A DNA stretch of 64,000 nt from an uncultured Clostridium sp. (GCA_900538475.1 UPYT01000013.1:27497-91496), one strand, 5' to 3'; positions 46,369 through 54,749 are shown, numbered from the stretch's first letter. The notes: generated by a model from the letters alone, not told the origin. Program-made: numbers and translations.

Positions 46369-46503
46369 TCAGTAAACCTCTTTTGACTGCTTGCTTATTT
46401 CACTAAAAATATTATTTAACAGTTCCGTAATCTGGGACTTGAAAATAATCACCAGTCCAATCAGAACCACCATAAAATCCAGTACCTGCCCCAGAATGCT
46501 TGA
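46369..46503 (-). pseudogene. 3' remnant of an Flp1-type pilin gene cut by a mobile element
   Basis: Hand translation of the minus strand gives DFMVVLIGLVIIFKSQITEL and then LNNIFSEISKQSKEVY followed by TGA. This matches the end of the hydrophobic helix and the C-terminus of Flp1 pilins. The expected leader and the Glu-containing start of the helix are absent, and upstream sequence instead reads into recombinase-element DNA. It directly precedes the DUF5702 gene, the usual pilin position. The exact breakpoint is unclear; it lies somewhere about 46465-46505. Confidence 0.7.
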
Positions 46504-46580
46504 AAATACTGGCTTTGCTCGTAGCAGGAAAGTCCTTTCCTCGTTACTCTGCCTTTGAATTTATAAATGTATACAATAAT

Positions 46581-46635
46581 AACGTAAAAACGACCATGTT
46601 CTTATCATTCAAAGAAGCATCGTCGTTTTTGTTTT
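46581..46635 (-). terminator. Terminator at the end of the recombinase operon
   Basis: AAAAACGAC (46586-46594) pairs with GTCGTTTTT (46622-46630). On the minus strand the stem is followed by a T-run. It ends the transcript 25 bases after the last TnpC-like gene. Confidence 0.75.
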
Positions 46636-46659
46636 ACACTCTTAAAATATTCTTCCCTC

Positions 46660-47052
46660 TTAATTATCTTTTGCCTGTAACTTTTCCAATATTTCTTTTA
46701 ATCGCACATTTTCCTTCTGCAATTCCAAATTCTCTCGTTCTAATTTTTTCATGTCCTTTTTCAATTTAAGGATTGCTGTTTTTAAATACATCACTTTATT
46801 TTCTAATGCCATATCAAAAATTACTTTTTTAGGATTGTAGCATTCACCTTGTTTAAGTTGGGCTTCCTTTACTGCCTGGTTAACTTCTTCGTTTCTATAA
46901 AAAAAGCTATTTGAAAAACCGGTTGCTCGTTCCAATCCAGACACTGTTACTCGCTCTTTCCTATCAAGCATTTTTTGAATTTCGATTTTTACTCTTGCCA
47001 CTTTTTCTCTGCTTTTTTCTTGGCTCATTTCTACCATCTTACTATATTTCAT
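46660..47052 (-). CDS. TnpC-like protein, third copy (DUF6262 type)
   Basis: This 130-residue protein has the family N-terminal helix-turn-helix-like block VSGLERATGFSNSFFYRNEE followed by a coiled coil (LKKDMKKLERENLELQKEN). TnpC of Tn554 influences the orientation or efficiency of transposition. It is similar to the two preceding small genes. The start at 47052 is favoured by GAGGG spacing; an ATG nine bases earlier is also in frame. The gene overlaps the end of the second copy. Confidence 0.75.
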   Translation of the reverse strand: MKYSKMVEMSQEKSREKVARVKIEIQKMLDRKERVTVSGLERATGFSNSFFYRNEEVNQAVKEAQLKQGECYNPKKVIFDMALENKVMYLKTAILKLKKDMKKLERENLELQKENVRLKEILEKLQAKDN

Positions 47053-47395
47053 ATCCAACATCCCTCAACTTTTTTCTTAGAATTTCATTTTCTTGCTTCA
47101 GTCTTATAATTTCTATTCTTAAGTCAATTAGTTTTTCTTCGATGTCCTCTGAGATATGTACAATACCCGCATGGGTCTTTAAAATATGTTCTTCTTTTTT
47201 TTGAGCTTGTTTGACTAATTGAGCTGCTTCTCTATTCCTGTAAAAGTAACTTCTTGAAAATCCTGTTCGCTCTGATAAAACTGTTACATTGATACTTTCG
47301 CCCTTTTTAAGCATATTTTCAACTTCAAATTTAGCAATCCTTAAGTTTTTCTGCGCCTCCTGTTTTTTTAATTCGACTATCCTATCATACTTCAC
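47042..47395 (-). CDS. TnpC-like protein, second copy
   Basis: The 117-residue protein starts at GTG (47395) with AAGGAGG upstream. It has VTVLSERTGFSRSYFYRNRE and a C-terminal coiled coil (EIIRLKQENEILRKKLR). It is paralogous to its neighbours on both sides. It lies 14 bases after the first copy. Confidence 0.78.
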   Translation of the reverse strand: MKYDRIVELKKQEAQKNLRIAKFEVENMLKKGESINVTVLSERTGFSRSYFYRNREAAQLVKQAQKKEEHILKTHAGIVHISEDIEEKLIDLRIEIIRLKQENEILRKKLRDVGYEI

Positions 47396-47409
47396 GACTT
47401 AATACCTCC

Positions 47410-47838
47410 TTATAATTTTTTCAACATTGCAATTTCCTTTCGATCCAACCGTTTCTTCAATGTGTCCACCTCTTTTTGAAGTATACTGCACTTTTGGAGA
47501 AGCTGCTCATTTTCAGCCTTTAACCTTTGATTCTCTGACTGGCAGCTGTTAAAATCCTTCTTCAATTCCTGAAAATTATAATCTGCAGCATTTCTTTCTT
47601 CAGATGGCTGCTGTACATCTATCCGTCGTGACTGTTTAATAGCTTCCTCCAGTTTCTGACGGACTTGCACATTCTTATAAAAAAATCCTCTTGATAAACC
47701 TGTCCAACGAACCAATTCTGTTACAGAAACCGGCAGCCCTCTGGCACCCATATCATCGATTGCCCGAATCGCCTTTTTTATTTTCTGCTCACTCTCAGCT
47801 TTGTTAACGGCTATCATCTTATCATATTTCATATCCAT
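47410..47838 (-). CDS. TnpC-like protein, first copy
   Basis: The 142-residue protein has VTELVRWTGLSRGFFYKNVQ near residue 40 and a long C-terminal coiled coil (SENQRLKAENEQLLQK). Its start overlaps the 3' end of the third recombinase by 17 bases, so translation is probably coupled. GGAG precedes the first of two nearby ATG codons. Confidence 0.78.
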   Translation of the reverse strand: MDMKYDKMIAVNKAESEQKIKKAIRAIDDMGARGLPVSVTELVRWTGLSRGFFYKNVQVRQKLEEAIKQSRRIDVQQPSEERNAADYNFQELKKDFNSCQSENQRLKAENEQLLQKCSILQKEVDTLKKRLDRKEIAMLKKL

Positions 47839-49354
47839 CCCACTCCTTTACCACATCCATTAAAATCATATCGATTTTCTCTCTGACTGCCCTCGTTTCA
47901 TCCGCCATTATCTTGTTCCCAATCTTTCGGTAATGATGTACACTTTGTAATGTTTTATGCCCCAAAAGCCTTGCGATCATCCAGTCATCGATATGCATCT
48001 CTGTCAGCTTTTTCCCATAACAATGTCGGAATGTATGTGTTCCAAAATTCAGCAACTCTCCATTCTCATCCCGAATATCATTTTTCCTAATCATCTGCAT
48101 GACTCGATGTTGAAGCATGCTATACTGAAATGGTCTCAATGGATCCTCTTTTTTTACAAAAATATATTTTGTCTTTCCATAATGTTCCTCGGTATAATCA
48201 ATTGACTTTATAATAAGCTGTGCTATTTCATCACTAATTGCTTTTTCAAATGTAATTGATTTTACCTGCTCGATTCGTATAAAATATCGATTTTCTCTTA
48301 TACTCAAACAGTCTGTTTTTAGTGTAAGCGTATCCGAAATTCGTGTTCCCAGCAGCTGATGAAGGATTAACGCCCTCGCTATTTGTTCATCCATCTGAAA
48401 AATGTTTTCATTCAGCTTCTTTATAGTCTCGTCCGAGTAAAACTTAAATAGATATCTTGGCGTGCTAGGAAAATCTGTACTTATAAATAGGTTTTTAATA
48501 TCCTGCCTATCATAATGATTTCCCACATCTTCAATTACCCTTCGTAGACCATATAAATCAGAGCGATAATTTTTCCTCTCCTTTGCCTCTGTCTGAAGAT
48601 AGATCAAATAGCTTTCCATAATATCCCGTGTCAAATCTAGTAATGATATAATCTTAGGATACCTTAATGCCAGATATCTACAAAATCTTTTAGTCGCTAC
48701 CATCTCAGCCATAATACTTCCTATTGCCATATATTTCAAATGCATAAAAATTACTGTTTTAACTTCTTTTCGGATTGTTATTTGACTAATTCCTTTAAAA
48801 TTTATAGTCTTTACATTCTTTATCGGGTTGCTGCGGAGAGGAAATTCAAACTTGTCCAATTCCCACACATCTCTCTCCTGTTCTAAGCACTCCCCATCCT
48901 TCTGAGAATACCTCAGAATCTTCTTCATATGCTTTATTATGCCAGGTGTTTCTGTTGCTACAATTTCATAAACGCTTCGATACTTCTTACTTGTAAGGGC
49001 ATATCCCTTTTCCATCATCCAACTCTTTAGCTGCAAAATAATCTTATTCTCGTCTTCATATCTCAGGATTTTAATATTCTTTTCTATAAGAAAATTCCGG
49101 ATATTATTAAAATATAATATTTCAGATGCCAAACTACTTGGAGCAAGTTTCTTTCCCCTTTCCCAGACAAAATCTTCTAGGAGCTTTCTTACTTCTTCTG
49201 ACGGAAGTCCCTCCAGGTCGAAGTAACGGTCTTTCCGAACCCTCATTCTCTTTTTTTGTTCTTCAGTCGCATTCTTATAGCAGTCTAATTCATAGATATG
49301 TATCTTATTTTCCAGTTTTTTCACCCCGTTTCTTTGGAATAATTCCAGTTGCAA
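47822..49354 (-). CDS. Tyrosine recombinase, third of three
   Basis: The 510-residue protein has an N-terminal SAM-like core-binding region and a C-terminal catalytic domain. Catalytic residues are visible: Arg in LLGTRISDTLTL, Lys in the IEQVKSITFEKA strand, HxxR in THTFRHCYGKKL, and His...Tyr in LLGHKTLQSVHHYRKI. So it appears active. It begins inside the previous recombinase gene (50-base overlap) and ends inside the first TnpC-like gene. Its large size and position match the third gene of recombinase-in-trio elements. Confidence 0.88.
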   Translation of the reverse strand: MQLELFQRNGVKKLENKIHIYELDCYKNATEEQKKRMRVRKDRYFDLEGLPSEEVRKLLEDFVWERGKKLAPSSLASEILYFNNIRNFLIEKNIKILRYEDENKIILQLKSWMMEKGYALTSKKYRSVYEIVATETPGIIKHMKKILRYSQKDGECLEQERDVWELDKFEFPLRSNPIKNVKTINFKGISQITIRKEVKTVIFMHLKYMAIGSIMAEMVATKRFCRYLALRYPKIISLLDLTRDIMESYLIYLQTEAKERKNYRSDLYGLRRVIEDVGNHYDRQDIKNLFISTDFPSTPRYLFKFYSDETIKKLNENIFQMDEQIARALILHQLLGTRISDTLTLKTDCLSIRENRYFIRIEQVKSITFEKAISDEIAQLIIKSIDYTEEHYGKTKYIFVKKEDPLRPFQYSMLQHRVMQMIRKNDIRDENGELLNFGTHTFRHCYGKKLTEMHIDDWMIARLLGHKTLQSVHHYRKIGNKIMADETRAVREKIDMILMDVVKEWDGYEI

Positions 49355-51281
49355 GAAGATTTTCTGCCTGATTGAAATATTCCTTATTCGCCTGTTCGAT
49401 CCGTTTAGGCATGTAGTCTATATACTGCTTTGTCATATTTTCATTGTTATGCCCTAAATAATCCCGAATCGTCTGAATGGACACTCCTTCATCATAGAAA
49501 CTACTTGCCAATGTATGCCTATAATCATGCGTCTTGAATGTTTCGCCCGAAATATGTATTCCATACTTCTTACAATTTGCTTTGAAGCCCTTAACAAATG
49601 TACCAGTCCTATATGCCCCGCCATCCTTTGATTTAAACAGAAAATCGGTAGGTTTAATATGATGCTTTTTTATATAAATTTTCATAATTTGATAAAGCAC
49701 CAATGAAATTGGTATCATTTTTTCCGCTTTCATTTTGATTTGATAAACCTTAATCCATGCATCTTCCCCATCCCAATAATATGCACCTCCTTTTAATGTA
49801 CACACTTCACTGATCCGTAATCCTGTTGCCCATAAATTTAGAAAAATAAGTCTTTGTACCTCTGGAAAAAACTTCAGCCTTTTTAATATTTCCATATACT
49901 CATCTTCCTGAACACTTCGATCATGGTGATATGGAAAAACTTTCTGGATGTAATAATTCGGATCAAAAATTATTCTCTTGATATGTCCTTTAGCATTTAA
50001 GTACACAAAAAATCTGTGAATATCAAATATCTGTCTATTTACTGTTTCTGCTTTAATTTCCTCTTCCTGCAGAAGTTTGAAATACTCTGCTATCTGTTCT
50101 TCCGTAATTTCACATATGGATTCAAATGTGTTAAAGTAAACTAGAAATTTTTTAATATAACACAATTGATTTCGTATATTTCCAAGTGCTAAATCACCGA
50201 TACCTACTTGATATTTCATATATTCTTGCAGCAATTCTCTGTTTCTCGCATTCGTCACTTCGTAAAAACTGAGTCGCTGCACAGGATTGCTTGGATTTAC
50301 ACGCTCTGGTGCAAAATTGAATCTTTCCATATACCAGACATTTGCATACCAGTGAATTTCTTTTCCACTCATAAATAGTATTTTGCGGCTGTTATCCACA
50401 ATCTGCATACTATTCTTCACATTTGCAACTTTCCTGGCTACAATTGTTTCCAATTTCTTTATTTGCTCCAGCTCAAGCCGCTCGATATCTTCAATTCCTT
50501 CCTCTACGCAAAACTCATACATCCACCTTAAAGGAAGAAGATAGCGCACTCTTCGATCCTTGCTGTCTTTTATATTTCTTAAGGCATAGCACAAAATCTG
50601 AAAAATTTGTTTTTTTAAAGTTTCCGGCGCCTTTTGACTAAAATCCCATACCAGTTCGCTTTTATCTTGGATATAATCAAAATCTGATGCTATGTCCTGA
50701 TCCGGTATATAGGGAAGAAAAATCACTTGCCCTTCATACTTGAGCCGCTCTTTATTTCTTCCAGAAAGGGTTTCCATTTCTTTTCGGATATCAAACTGCT
50801 TGATCCGATCCAATGTCTTCAAATATTCAAGGCCTTTCGAGGAAGTTTTTGTCCTGCGCAGCTCACTTTCATACAGTTCTCTGATTCTATAATCAATTTC
50901 CTTTACATGATGAATTCTCTGTCTTATCAAGAAATTCCTGACATTTCCTTTCAAGCGTTCTTGCACTGTATTGCACTGCTCAATTTCATTCAACAACTCT
51001 TTATACTCTTCTTGGATGAGGGTCTTCTTCAAATTTCGCAGGAACCCAGTTCGCTCAAATACCTGTTTCTTTGTAAAGTTCCCTGTTTCACGCAAAAAGA
51101 TTTTATAATTACGGAAATCCTGTTCTTCTATAAGGAAAACATCATATATCCCTACACCTTTTAGGTAGGACTCTGCACACTCCCAGTATGTACTCGGTAC
51201 ATTTATATCTGTTATCAACTGGTTGTGAAGATAATCCGCTTTATCCTGTGATTCCGTATTCAATAATCTTAATGCAGTCAC
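49305..51281 (-). CDS. Tyrosine recombinase, second of three (TnpB-like)
   Basis: This 658-residue protein is close in size to TnpB of Tn554 (about 630). The C-terminal catalytic domain has Arg in WATGLRISEVCTL, HxxR in KTHDYRHTLASSF and LGHNNENMTKQYIDY with the final His and Tyr. The first 350 residues are a long helical DNA-binding region. The gene starts 17 bases after the first recombinase and overlaps the third by 50 bases, the tight packing seen in such operons. Confidence 0.9.
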   Translation of the reverse strand: MTALRLLNTESQDKADYLHNQLITDINVPSTYWECAESYLKGVGIYDVFLIEEQDFRNYKIFLRETGNFTKKQVFERTGFLRNLKKTLIQEEYKELLNEIEQCNTVQERLKGNVRNFLIRQRIHHVKEIDYRIRELYESELRRTKTSSKGLEYLKTLDRIKQFDIRKEMETLSGRNKERLKYEGQVIFLPYIPDQDIASDFDYIQDKSELVWDFSQKAPETLKKQIFQILCYALRNIKDSKDRRVRYLLPLRWMYEFCVEEGIEDIERLELEQIKKLETIVARKVANVKNSMQIVDNSRKILFMSGKEIHWYANVWYMERFNFAPERVNPSNPVQRLSFYEVTNARNRELLQEYMKYQVGIGDLALGNIRNQLCYIKKFLVYFNTFESICEITEEQIAEYFKLLQEEEIKAETVNRQIFDIHRFFVYLNAKGHIKRIIFDPNYYIQKVFPYHHDRSVQEDEYMEILKRLKFFPEVQRLIFLNLWATGLRISEVCTLKGGAYYWDGEDAWIKVYQIKMKAEKMIPISLVLYQIMKIYIKKHHIKPTDFLFKSKDGGAYRTGTFVKGFKANCKKYGIHISGETFKTHDYRHTLASSFYDEGVSIQTIRDYLGHNNENMTKQYIDYMPKRIEQANKEYFNQAENLLATGIIPKKRGEKTGK

Positions 51282-51298
51282 ATACTTCTCCTCCTTCC

Positions 51299-52417
51299 CT
51301 AAAGTAATTTATCAATTTCATAAATGGACTGATGTTTTCTATAAAATTCATCACTGACATCCATCAACTCCTGATCCGATATATTTAAATATCTCATTGT
51401 TGTTTCTATATTTCGATGCCCAAGCGCTTGACTGATAAGTTCCAGCTTCCATCCAGCCTTCCGGCGAGCATTTGCAAAATAATGCCGCAGCATATGTGGT
51501 GTTACTTTAATCCCAGTCTTCTTCTGCAGCCGTTCCATCAATGCATAGACGCCTGAGTCCTGCATCGGTTTTCCTGCATAATCTCCCGAAATGTTAATAA
51601 TCAAGTATTCCTGCTGGAAAATAAGGTCTTTATATTCCTCTATATAAAACTGCAGAATTTCAAAGGTGGCATCGCTGATTTTTGCCTTTCTGTATTCTGC
51701 ATTCTTAGCTCTGGCTCCATTTTCATTATCTTCTCTAAAATTGACATACAGCAAGTGTCTCTCATAATCAATGTCTGTCGCATACCGGACTCCCAAAAGT
51801 TCCCCGATGCGAAATCCCGTTTCTGCTAATAATAAAAGCAGGATTTGATCGCGACAATTGGCACATGCCTTTAATAAAATCACGATCTTATCCTGCTCTA
51901 TGGTCTTCCCTATATGTCCTTTTTCCTGTAGATATCCATGAAATGTATTCCGATATAATGTTCTTTTTACTCCCACTGAATTATGTACAATAATTCTCAT
52001 ATCAGAGAGGACTTTCAATTGCTTTGTAGATTCATCCTGCTGTCCAGAAAATCTATAAAATCGGAACACCTCTTTTAAATATGCATTACAGGTCTCATTA
52101 TATGGTTTCTTTTTATAACTATCTCCACTATGCAATCCTGCCTGTAACCATATCAAATAGTCTGTAAAGTGTTCCTGCTGCTTATCATATGGCATCTCCC
52201 ATACATCATCTAACTGAATGCCAGTCTCATCTATATAATTCAGATAGTATGAAATGGCTCCTGCACTTCTTCTGATAGTGTTAGGTGACAATTTTGATCT
52301 TTTTTTATGCATTAGATACTTGGAGGGCAGTAACACTATGTCTTGGCTCTCCTGTTCACGAATGAAATAATATTTTTCGTGATTATCTATCTGGGAATCC
52401 ACAATATACCTTGCCAT
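51299..52417 (-). CDS. Tyrosine recombinase, first of three (TnpA-like)
   Basis: The 372-residue protein matches TnpA of Tn554 in length. It has an N-terminal SAM-like domain and catalytic residues in AETGFRIGELLGV, TPHMLRHYFANARR and ALGHRNIETTMRYLNI. GGAAAGGAG precedes the ATG. It opens the operon, whose promoter must lie within 52418-52530. Confidence 0.92.
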   Translation of the reverse strand: MARYIVDSQIDNHEKYYFIREQESQDIVLLPSKYLMHKKRSKLSPNTIRRSAGAISYYLNYIDETGIQLDDVWEMPYDKQQEHFTDYLIWLQAGLHSGDSYKKKPYNETCNAYLKEVFRFYRFSGQQDESTKQLKVLSDMRIIVHNSVGVKRTLYRNTFHGYLQEKGHIGKTIEQDKIVILLKACANCRDQILLLLLAETGFRIGELLGVRYATDIDYERHLLYVNFREDNENGARAKNAEYRKAKISDATFEILQFYIEEYKDLIFQQEYLIINISGDYAGKPMQDSGVYALMERLQKKTGIKVTPHMLRHYFANARRKAGWKLELISQALGHRNIETTMRYLNISDQELMDVSDEFYRKHQSIYEIDKLL

Positions 52418-52533
52418 ATTACTTTACTCCTTTCCTCTAACGCTATACACAGTATACCGTGTTACTCTTCTCATAGCTATCACACAATGTAACAATCTTT
52501 CCTTTTCAAACGAAGCATTATCAATAAACAACG

Positions 52534-52632
52534 TCAATCGATTTGATAACTCCCTGCTATTCCAAATGCAATACCTGCAGTTAACAAAAATCCAATAATT
52601 CCAACTGCCGCAACAATCAATATCCCAATCAT
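52534..52632 (-). CDS. 32-residue membrane peptide
   Basis: A short frame with GAGGAGG at good spacing encodes MIGILIVAAVGIIGFLLTAG, continuing IAFGIAGSYQID. It is a single hydrophobic helix with almost no charged residue. It lies 25 bases downstream of an unknown gene in the same direction and upstream of the recombinase operon. Function is unknown; small toxins, membrane-protein regulators or leader peptides are all possible. Reality rests on the ribosome site and the start and stop alone. Confidence 0.5.
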   Translation of the reverse strand: MIGILIVAAVGIIGFLLTAGIAFGIAGSYQID

Positions 52633-52657
52633 GATCGTTCTACCTCCTCAACAATCT

Positions 52658-53053
52658 CTATAACATCTGGCATTCTGCCATCGTAACCGCTTCATCTTCC
52701 ATAGCAAAATATTCATCTGCCACATTGCGTTCCACCGCCAAAATCTCTCCAGCCTCCTTCTCTCCCAGCTGGATCGGTGCCAAATACTCAATAATTCTCC
52801 CACATAATTTCTGGTCCGGACAAACATCCAGCATCCCCATACAGGTATTCACAATCAGGCGATCCAACACATCGGTAATCACTATTTTTTTAGCATCATA
52901 TCCTCTCGCACCGATAAAATTTGCCAAGTTCTCCGGGGTCAGTGCCAACATATATTCTTTTCTGGCTCCCCCACCATATGGATACTCATAGGCATATCCC
53001 ATCGTTTCTGTGTCCATGATCTGTTCTACCATATTCTTTTCTTCTGCTCTCAT
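52658..53053 (-). CDS. Hypothetical accessory protein
   Basis: I do not recognise this 131-residue protein. It contains TPENLANFIGARGYDAKKIV, DVLDRLIVNTCMGMLDVCP and ends with an acidic tail. It appears soluble. AGGAGAG precedes the ATG at 53053. It lies 21 bases after the resolvase-like gene and both are probably cotranscribed. It is in the accessory region to the right of the recombinases. Confidence 0.6.
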   Translation of the reverse strand: MRAEEKNMVEQIMDTETMGYAYEYPYGGGARKEYMLALTPENLANFIGARGYDAKKIVITDVLDRLIVNTCMGMLDVCPDQKLCGRIIEYLAPIQLGEKEAGEILAVERNVADEYFAMEDEAVTMAECQML

Positions 53054-53074
53054 AAAATCTTCTCTCCTATTTTT

Positions 53075-53422
53075 TCAACTGCCAAACTCAATTTTCCCTT
53101 CCAATGGCGAATATGCATCGACATCATAGCTTTCCTGAAGGATCTGAAATCTTGCGAGCTGCATGGATGATCTGGACAGCCTGCCACGGTTTACAATCAA
53201 AAGAACATCTATCTGTTCTTTCTGAACCGCTTCTATAAAATGACGAAATCCATTTCGATTCCAAAGTGGAGTTGCCCCCACATCACTGGAACTTCCAACC
53301 AGTTCAAATCCCATCTGCTCTCCGTAATCAATCAGCTGTTTAAACTGACTTTTTAATGCACCATTTCTATCTTCCGGTGCATCAATCGCACAATAGATCC
53401 ACGCACGTTTTCCCTGACCCAT
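53075..53422 (-). CDS. Serine-recombinase N-terminal domain protein lacking the catalytic serine
   Basis: The 115-residue protein has the resolvase fold: RAWIYCAIDAPEDRNGALKS in place of the usual YxRVSSxxQ start, then LIVNRGRLSRSSMQLARFQ matching the conserved Arg-rich region. The nucleophilic serine position reads Ile-Asp, so it should be unable to cut DNA. No DNA-binding C-terminus follows. It may be a regulatory relative or a decayed enzyme. The ATG at 53422 with AGGAGG is preferred over a TTG at 53446. Confidence 0.7.
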   Translation of the reverse strand: MGQGKRAWIYCAIDAPEDRNGALKSQFKQLIDYGEQMGFELVGSSSDVGATPLWNRNGFRHFIEAVQKEQIDVLLIVNRGRLSRSSMQLARFQILQESYDVDAYSPLEGKIEFGS

Positions 53423-53453
53423 TCCTGCCTCCTGCTCCTTTTCCAAACACCCT

Positions 53454-53774
53454 TTATGTTCTTCTCTGTACTGTTACACCAAAACTCACGAGAATTGCCT
53501 CATCTACTTTACGCATCATGGCTCCACTCAGACTTCCTACATACCCCCTTAATCTTATCCGGTCAATCGTCCTTACCTGCTCCAATAAAATAACAGAATC
53601 ATTATGGAGTCCTCTTACATGATTTCCCAATTCGATATGCGTAGGTATCCAGTGCTTATTAGGCCGACTTGTAATTGCTGCCACAATGACAGTTGGACTG
53701 TAACAGTTACCAACATCATTCTGAATAATCAAAACCGGCCGGATTCCCCCCTGTTCAGAGCCTATTACCGGCAT
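53454..53774 (-). CDS. PemK/MazF-family toxin (endoribonuclease) with an anomalous start
   Basis: MazF toxins cut mRNA. The ORF from ATG 53774 gives 106 residues with GGIRPVLIIQND, IVAAITSRPNK and HNDSVILLEQVRTIDR, all family blocks. The frame stays open upstream and encodes TIKKGDIYYADLM, the missing first strand, so the natural protein would be 119 residues, as is usual. That full version would start at GTT (53811-53813), exactly where GGAGGGG is well placed, but GTT is not a normal start codon. Either an unusual start is used, the internal ATG gives a shortened protein, or the start has mutated. The next gene upstream (53860) is not a recognisable antitoxin. Confidence 0.82.
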   Translation of the reverse strand: MPVIGSEQGGIRPVLIIQNDVGNCYSPTVIVAAITSRPNKHWIPTHIELGNHVRGLHNDSVILLEQVRTIDRIRLRGYVGSLSGAMMRKVDEAILVSFGVTVQRRT

Positions 53775-53859
53775 CAGGTCTGCATAATATATATCTCCTT
53801 TTTTTATCGTAACACTTCCCCTCCTTCCATCTACTCTGGACTACGAATGTTCCTACTCT

Positions 53860-54114
53860 TTATGAAAAGTCTCTATCTCTATGTAATTCTGCCGTCATAT
53901 GGCAAATGCCCTTTTTCCAGCTTACGCTGATGACCTCGCCTGCCAAAAGTTCATCAGCTCGGATTCCCTTTCCCAGCTCCTTCTTGGCTGCTTCTTTCTG
54001 CTCTTCCAAAAGTATGGATTTTACCTGGTCAGAATTCAGAAATAAATATCCTTTCGATGTCATAAAATGAAAATTGCTGTCAGAATATAATTCCATAAAT
54101 TCTTTGACACGCAT
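53860..54114 (-). CDS. Small hypothetical protein upstream of the toxin
   Basis: The 84-residue protein reads MRVKEFMELYSDSNFHFMTS early and has an acidic helical middle (SILLEEQKEAAKKELGKG). It might be an antitoxin because of its position before a MazF-like gene, but it has no recognisable DNA-binding or MazE domain. AAGGAGG is best spaced for the ATG at 54114; another ATG is two codons earlier. The gap to the toxin is about 46-86 bases depending on the toxin start. Confidence 0.6.
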   Translation of the reverse strand: MRVKEFMELYSDSNFHFMTSKGYLFLNSDQVKSILLEEQKEAAKKELGKGIRADELLAGEVISVSWKKGICHMTAELHRDRDFS

Positions 54115-54120
54115 ATACAT

Positions 54121-54749
54121 CTTCCTCCTTATCATTTTGTGATTTAGAACACAAGGATAGCGGCAGCCTTATCCAGCTGATCTATCTTTCCTTTTCCGCT
54201 GGATAAATATAAAGCTGCCGCCATAGTTTCTGTTAAAAATCACTTGTTCTTCATTTTCAAAAGTTCCTATTCGACACAACTTCCCGGAACCAGATATCGG
54301 AAATACTGATATTCCTGTTACAACCGATATCTTTGGGCGGCAACACTGACCAGCCATGGCTTAAGGCTGTCATGGGATTGTTCCCCTCCGAGGGTCTCTC
54401 CGAGCCGCCCTCATTGCGTGTTCCCGTTTTGCGGGGCTGTGACTGGACGGAAGTATCATTATAGGCTGTTCAGGTCATTGCAGGCAGTCTGCCAAAACTG
54501 CTTTAAGGACAAATTTTTTTCGCTCTGCACCTTTGATATCATCTTATTGACAGACACTCTGACTATCTGCAGGTGGTCGTGGCGGATTTTCCTTTGTGCT
54601 TTTCCTTTTGGGCTGAACAACTAAGGTATCTGTATTGCCGGATATGACTGTTTCACACAGTTTTTGCCAAAGAACAGAAAGAGAAATCAGTCCCCTTCAC
54701 TTCTTTCCACGCTGGCAGAGAAGTTTGAGAACCAAAAACAGAAAAATAA
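54121..54749. other. Gene-free region with two large hairpins
   Basis: No coding frame is convincing over these 630 bases. At 54160-54221 GCGGCAGC and then TTATCCAGC pair with GCTGGATAA and GCTGCCGC, a two-part stem. At about 54336-54414 GGGCGGC pairs with GCCGCCC and encloses smaller hairpins (for example GCCATGGC and a CCCTCGGAGGGG core). This is more structure than usual for an intergenic space, so a non-coding RNA, a recombination site or an origin-type site of a mobile element is possible. The right part (54420-54749) shows nothing I can name. Confidence 0.4.

Larger units (their letters stand above)
46504..52432 (-). mobile_element. Tn554/RIT-like element core: three tyrosine recombinases and three TnpC-like genes
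   Basis: Six leftward genes lie in overlapping order: recombinases of 372, 658 and 510 residues, then three small TnpC-like proteins. Tn554 carries tnpA, tnpB and tnpC (about 361, 630 and 125 residues), and recombinase-in-trio elements carry three recombinases. This set combines both. The element has split the Flp pilin gene at its left side. I could not find terminal inverted repeats, as expected for this class, and the right end is not defined; passenger DNA probably extends beyond 52432. Confidence 0.75.

Noticed and set aside
46500..46580. Terminal inverted repeats marking the left end of the recombinase element
   Set aside because: I compared this region with the sequence right of 52417 and found no convincing matching ends. 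Tn554-like elements lack them, so the boundary is left open.
54169..54357. A 62-codon minus-strand frame in the structured gap
   Set aside because: It has no ribosome site and spans the hairpin at 54160-54221. I treat the region as non-coding.
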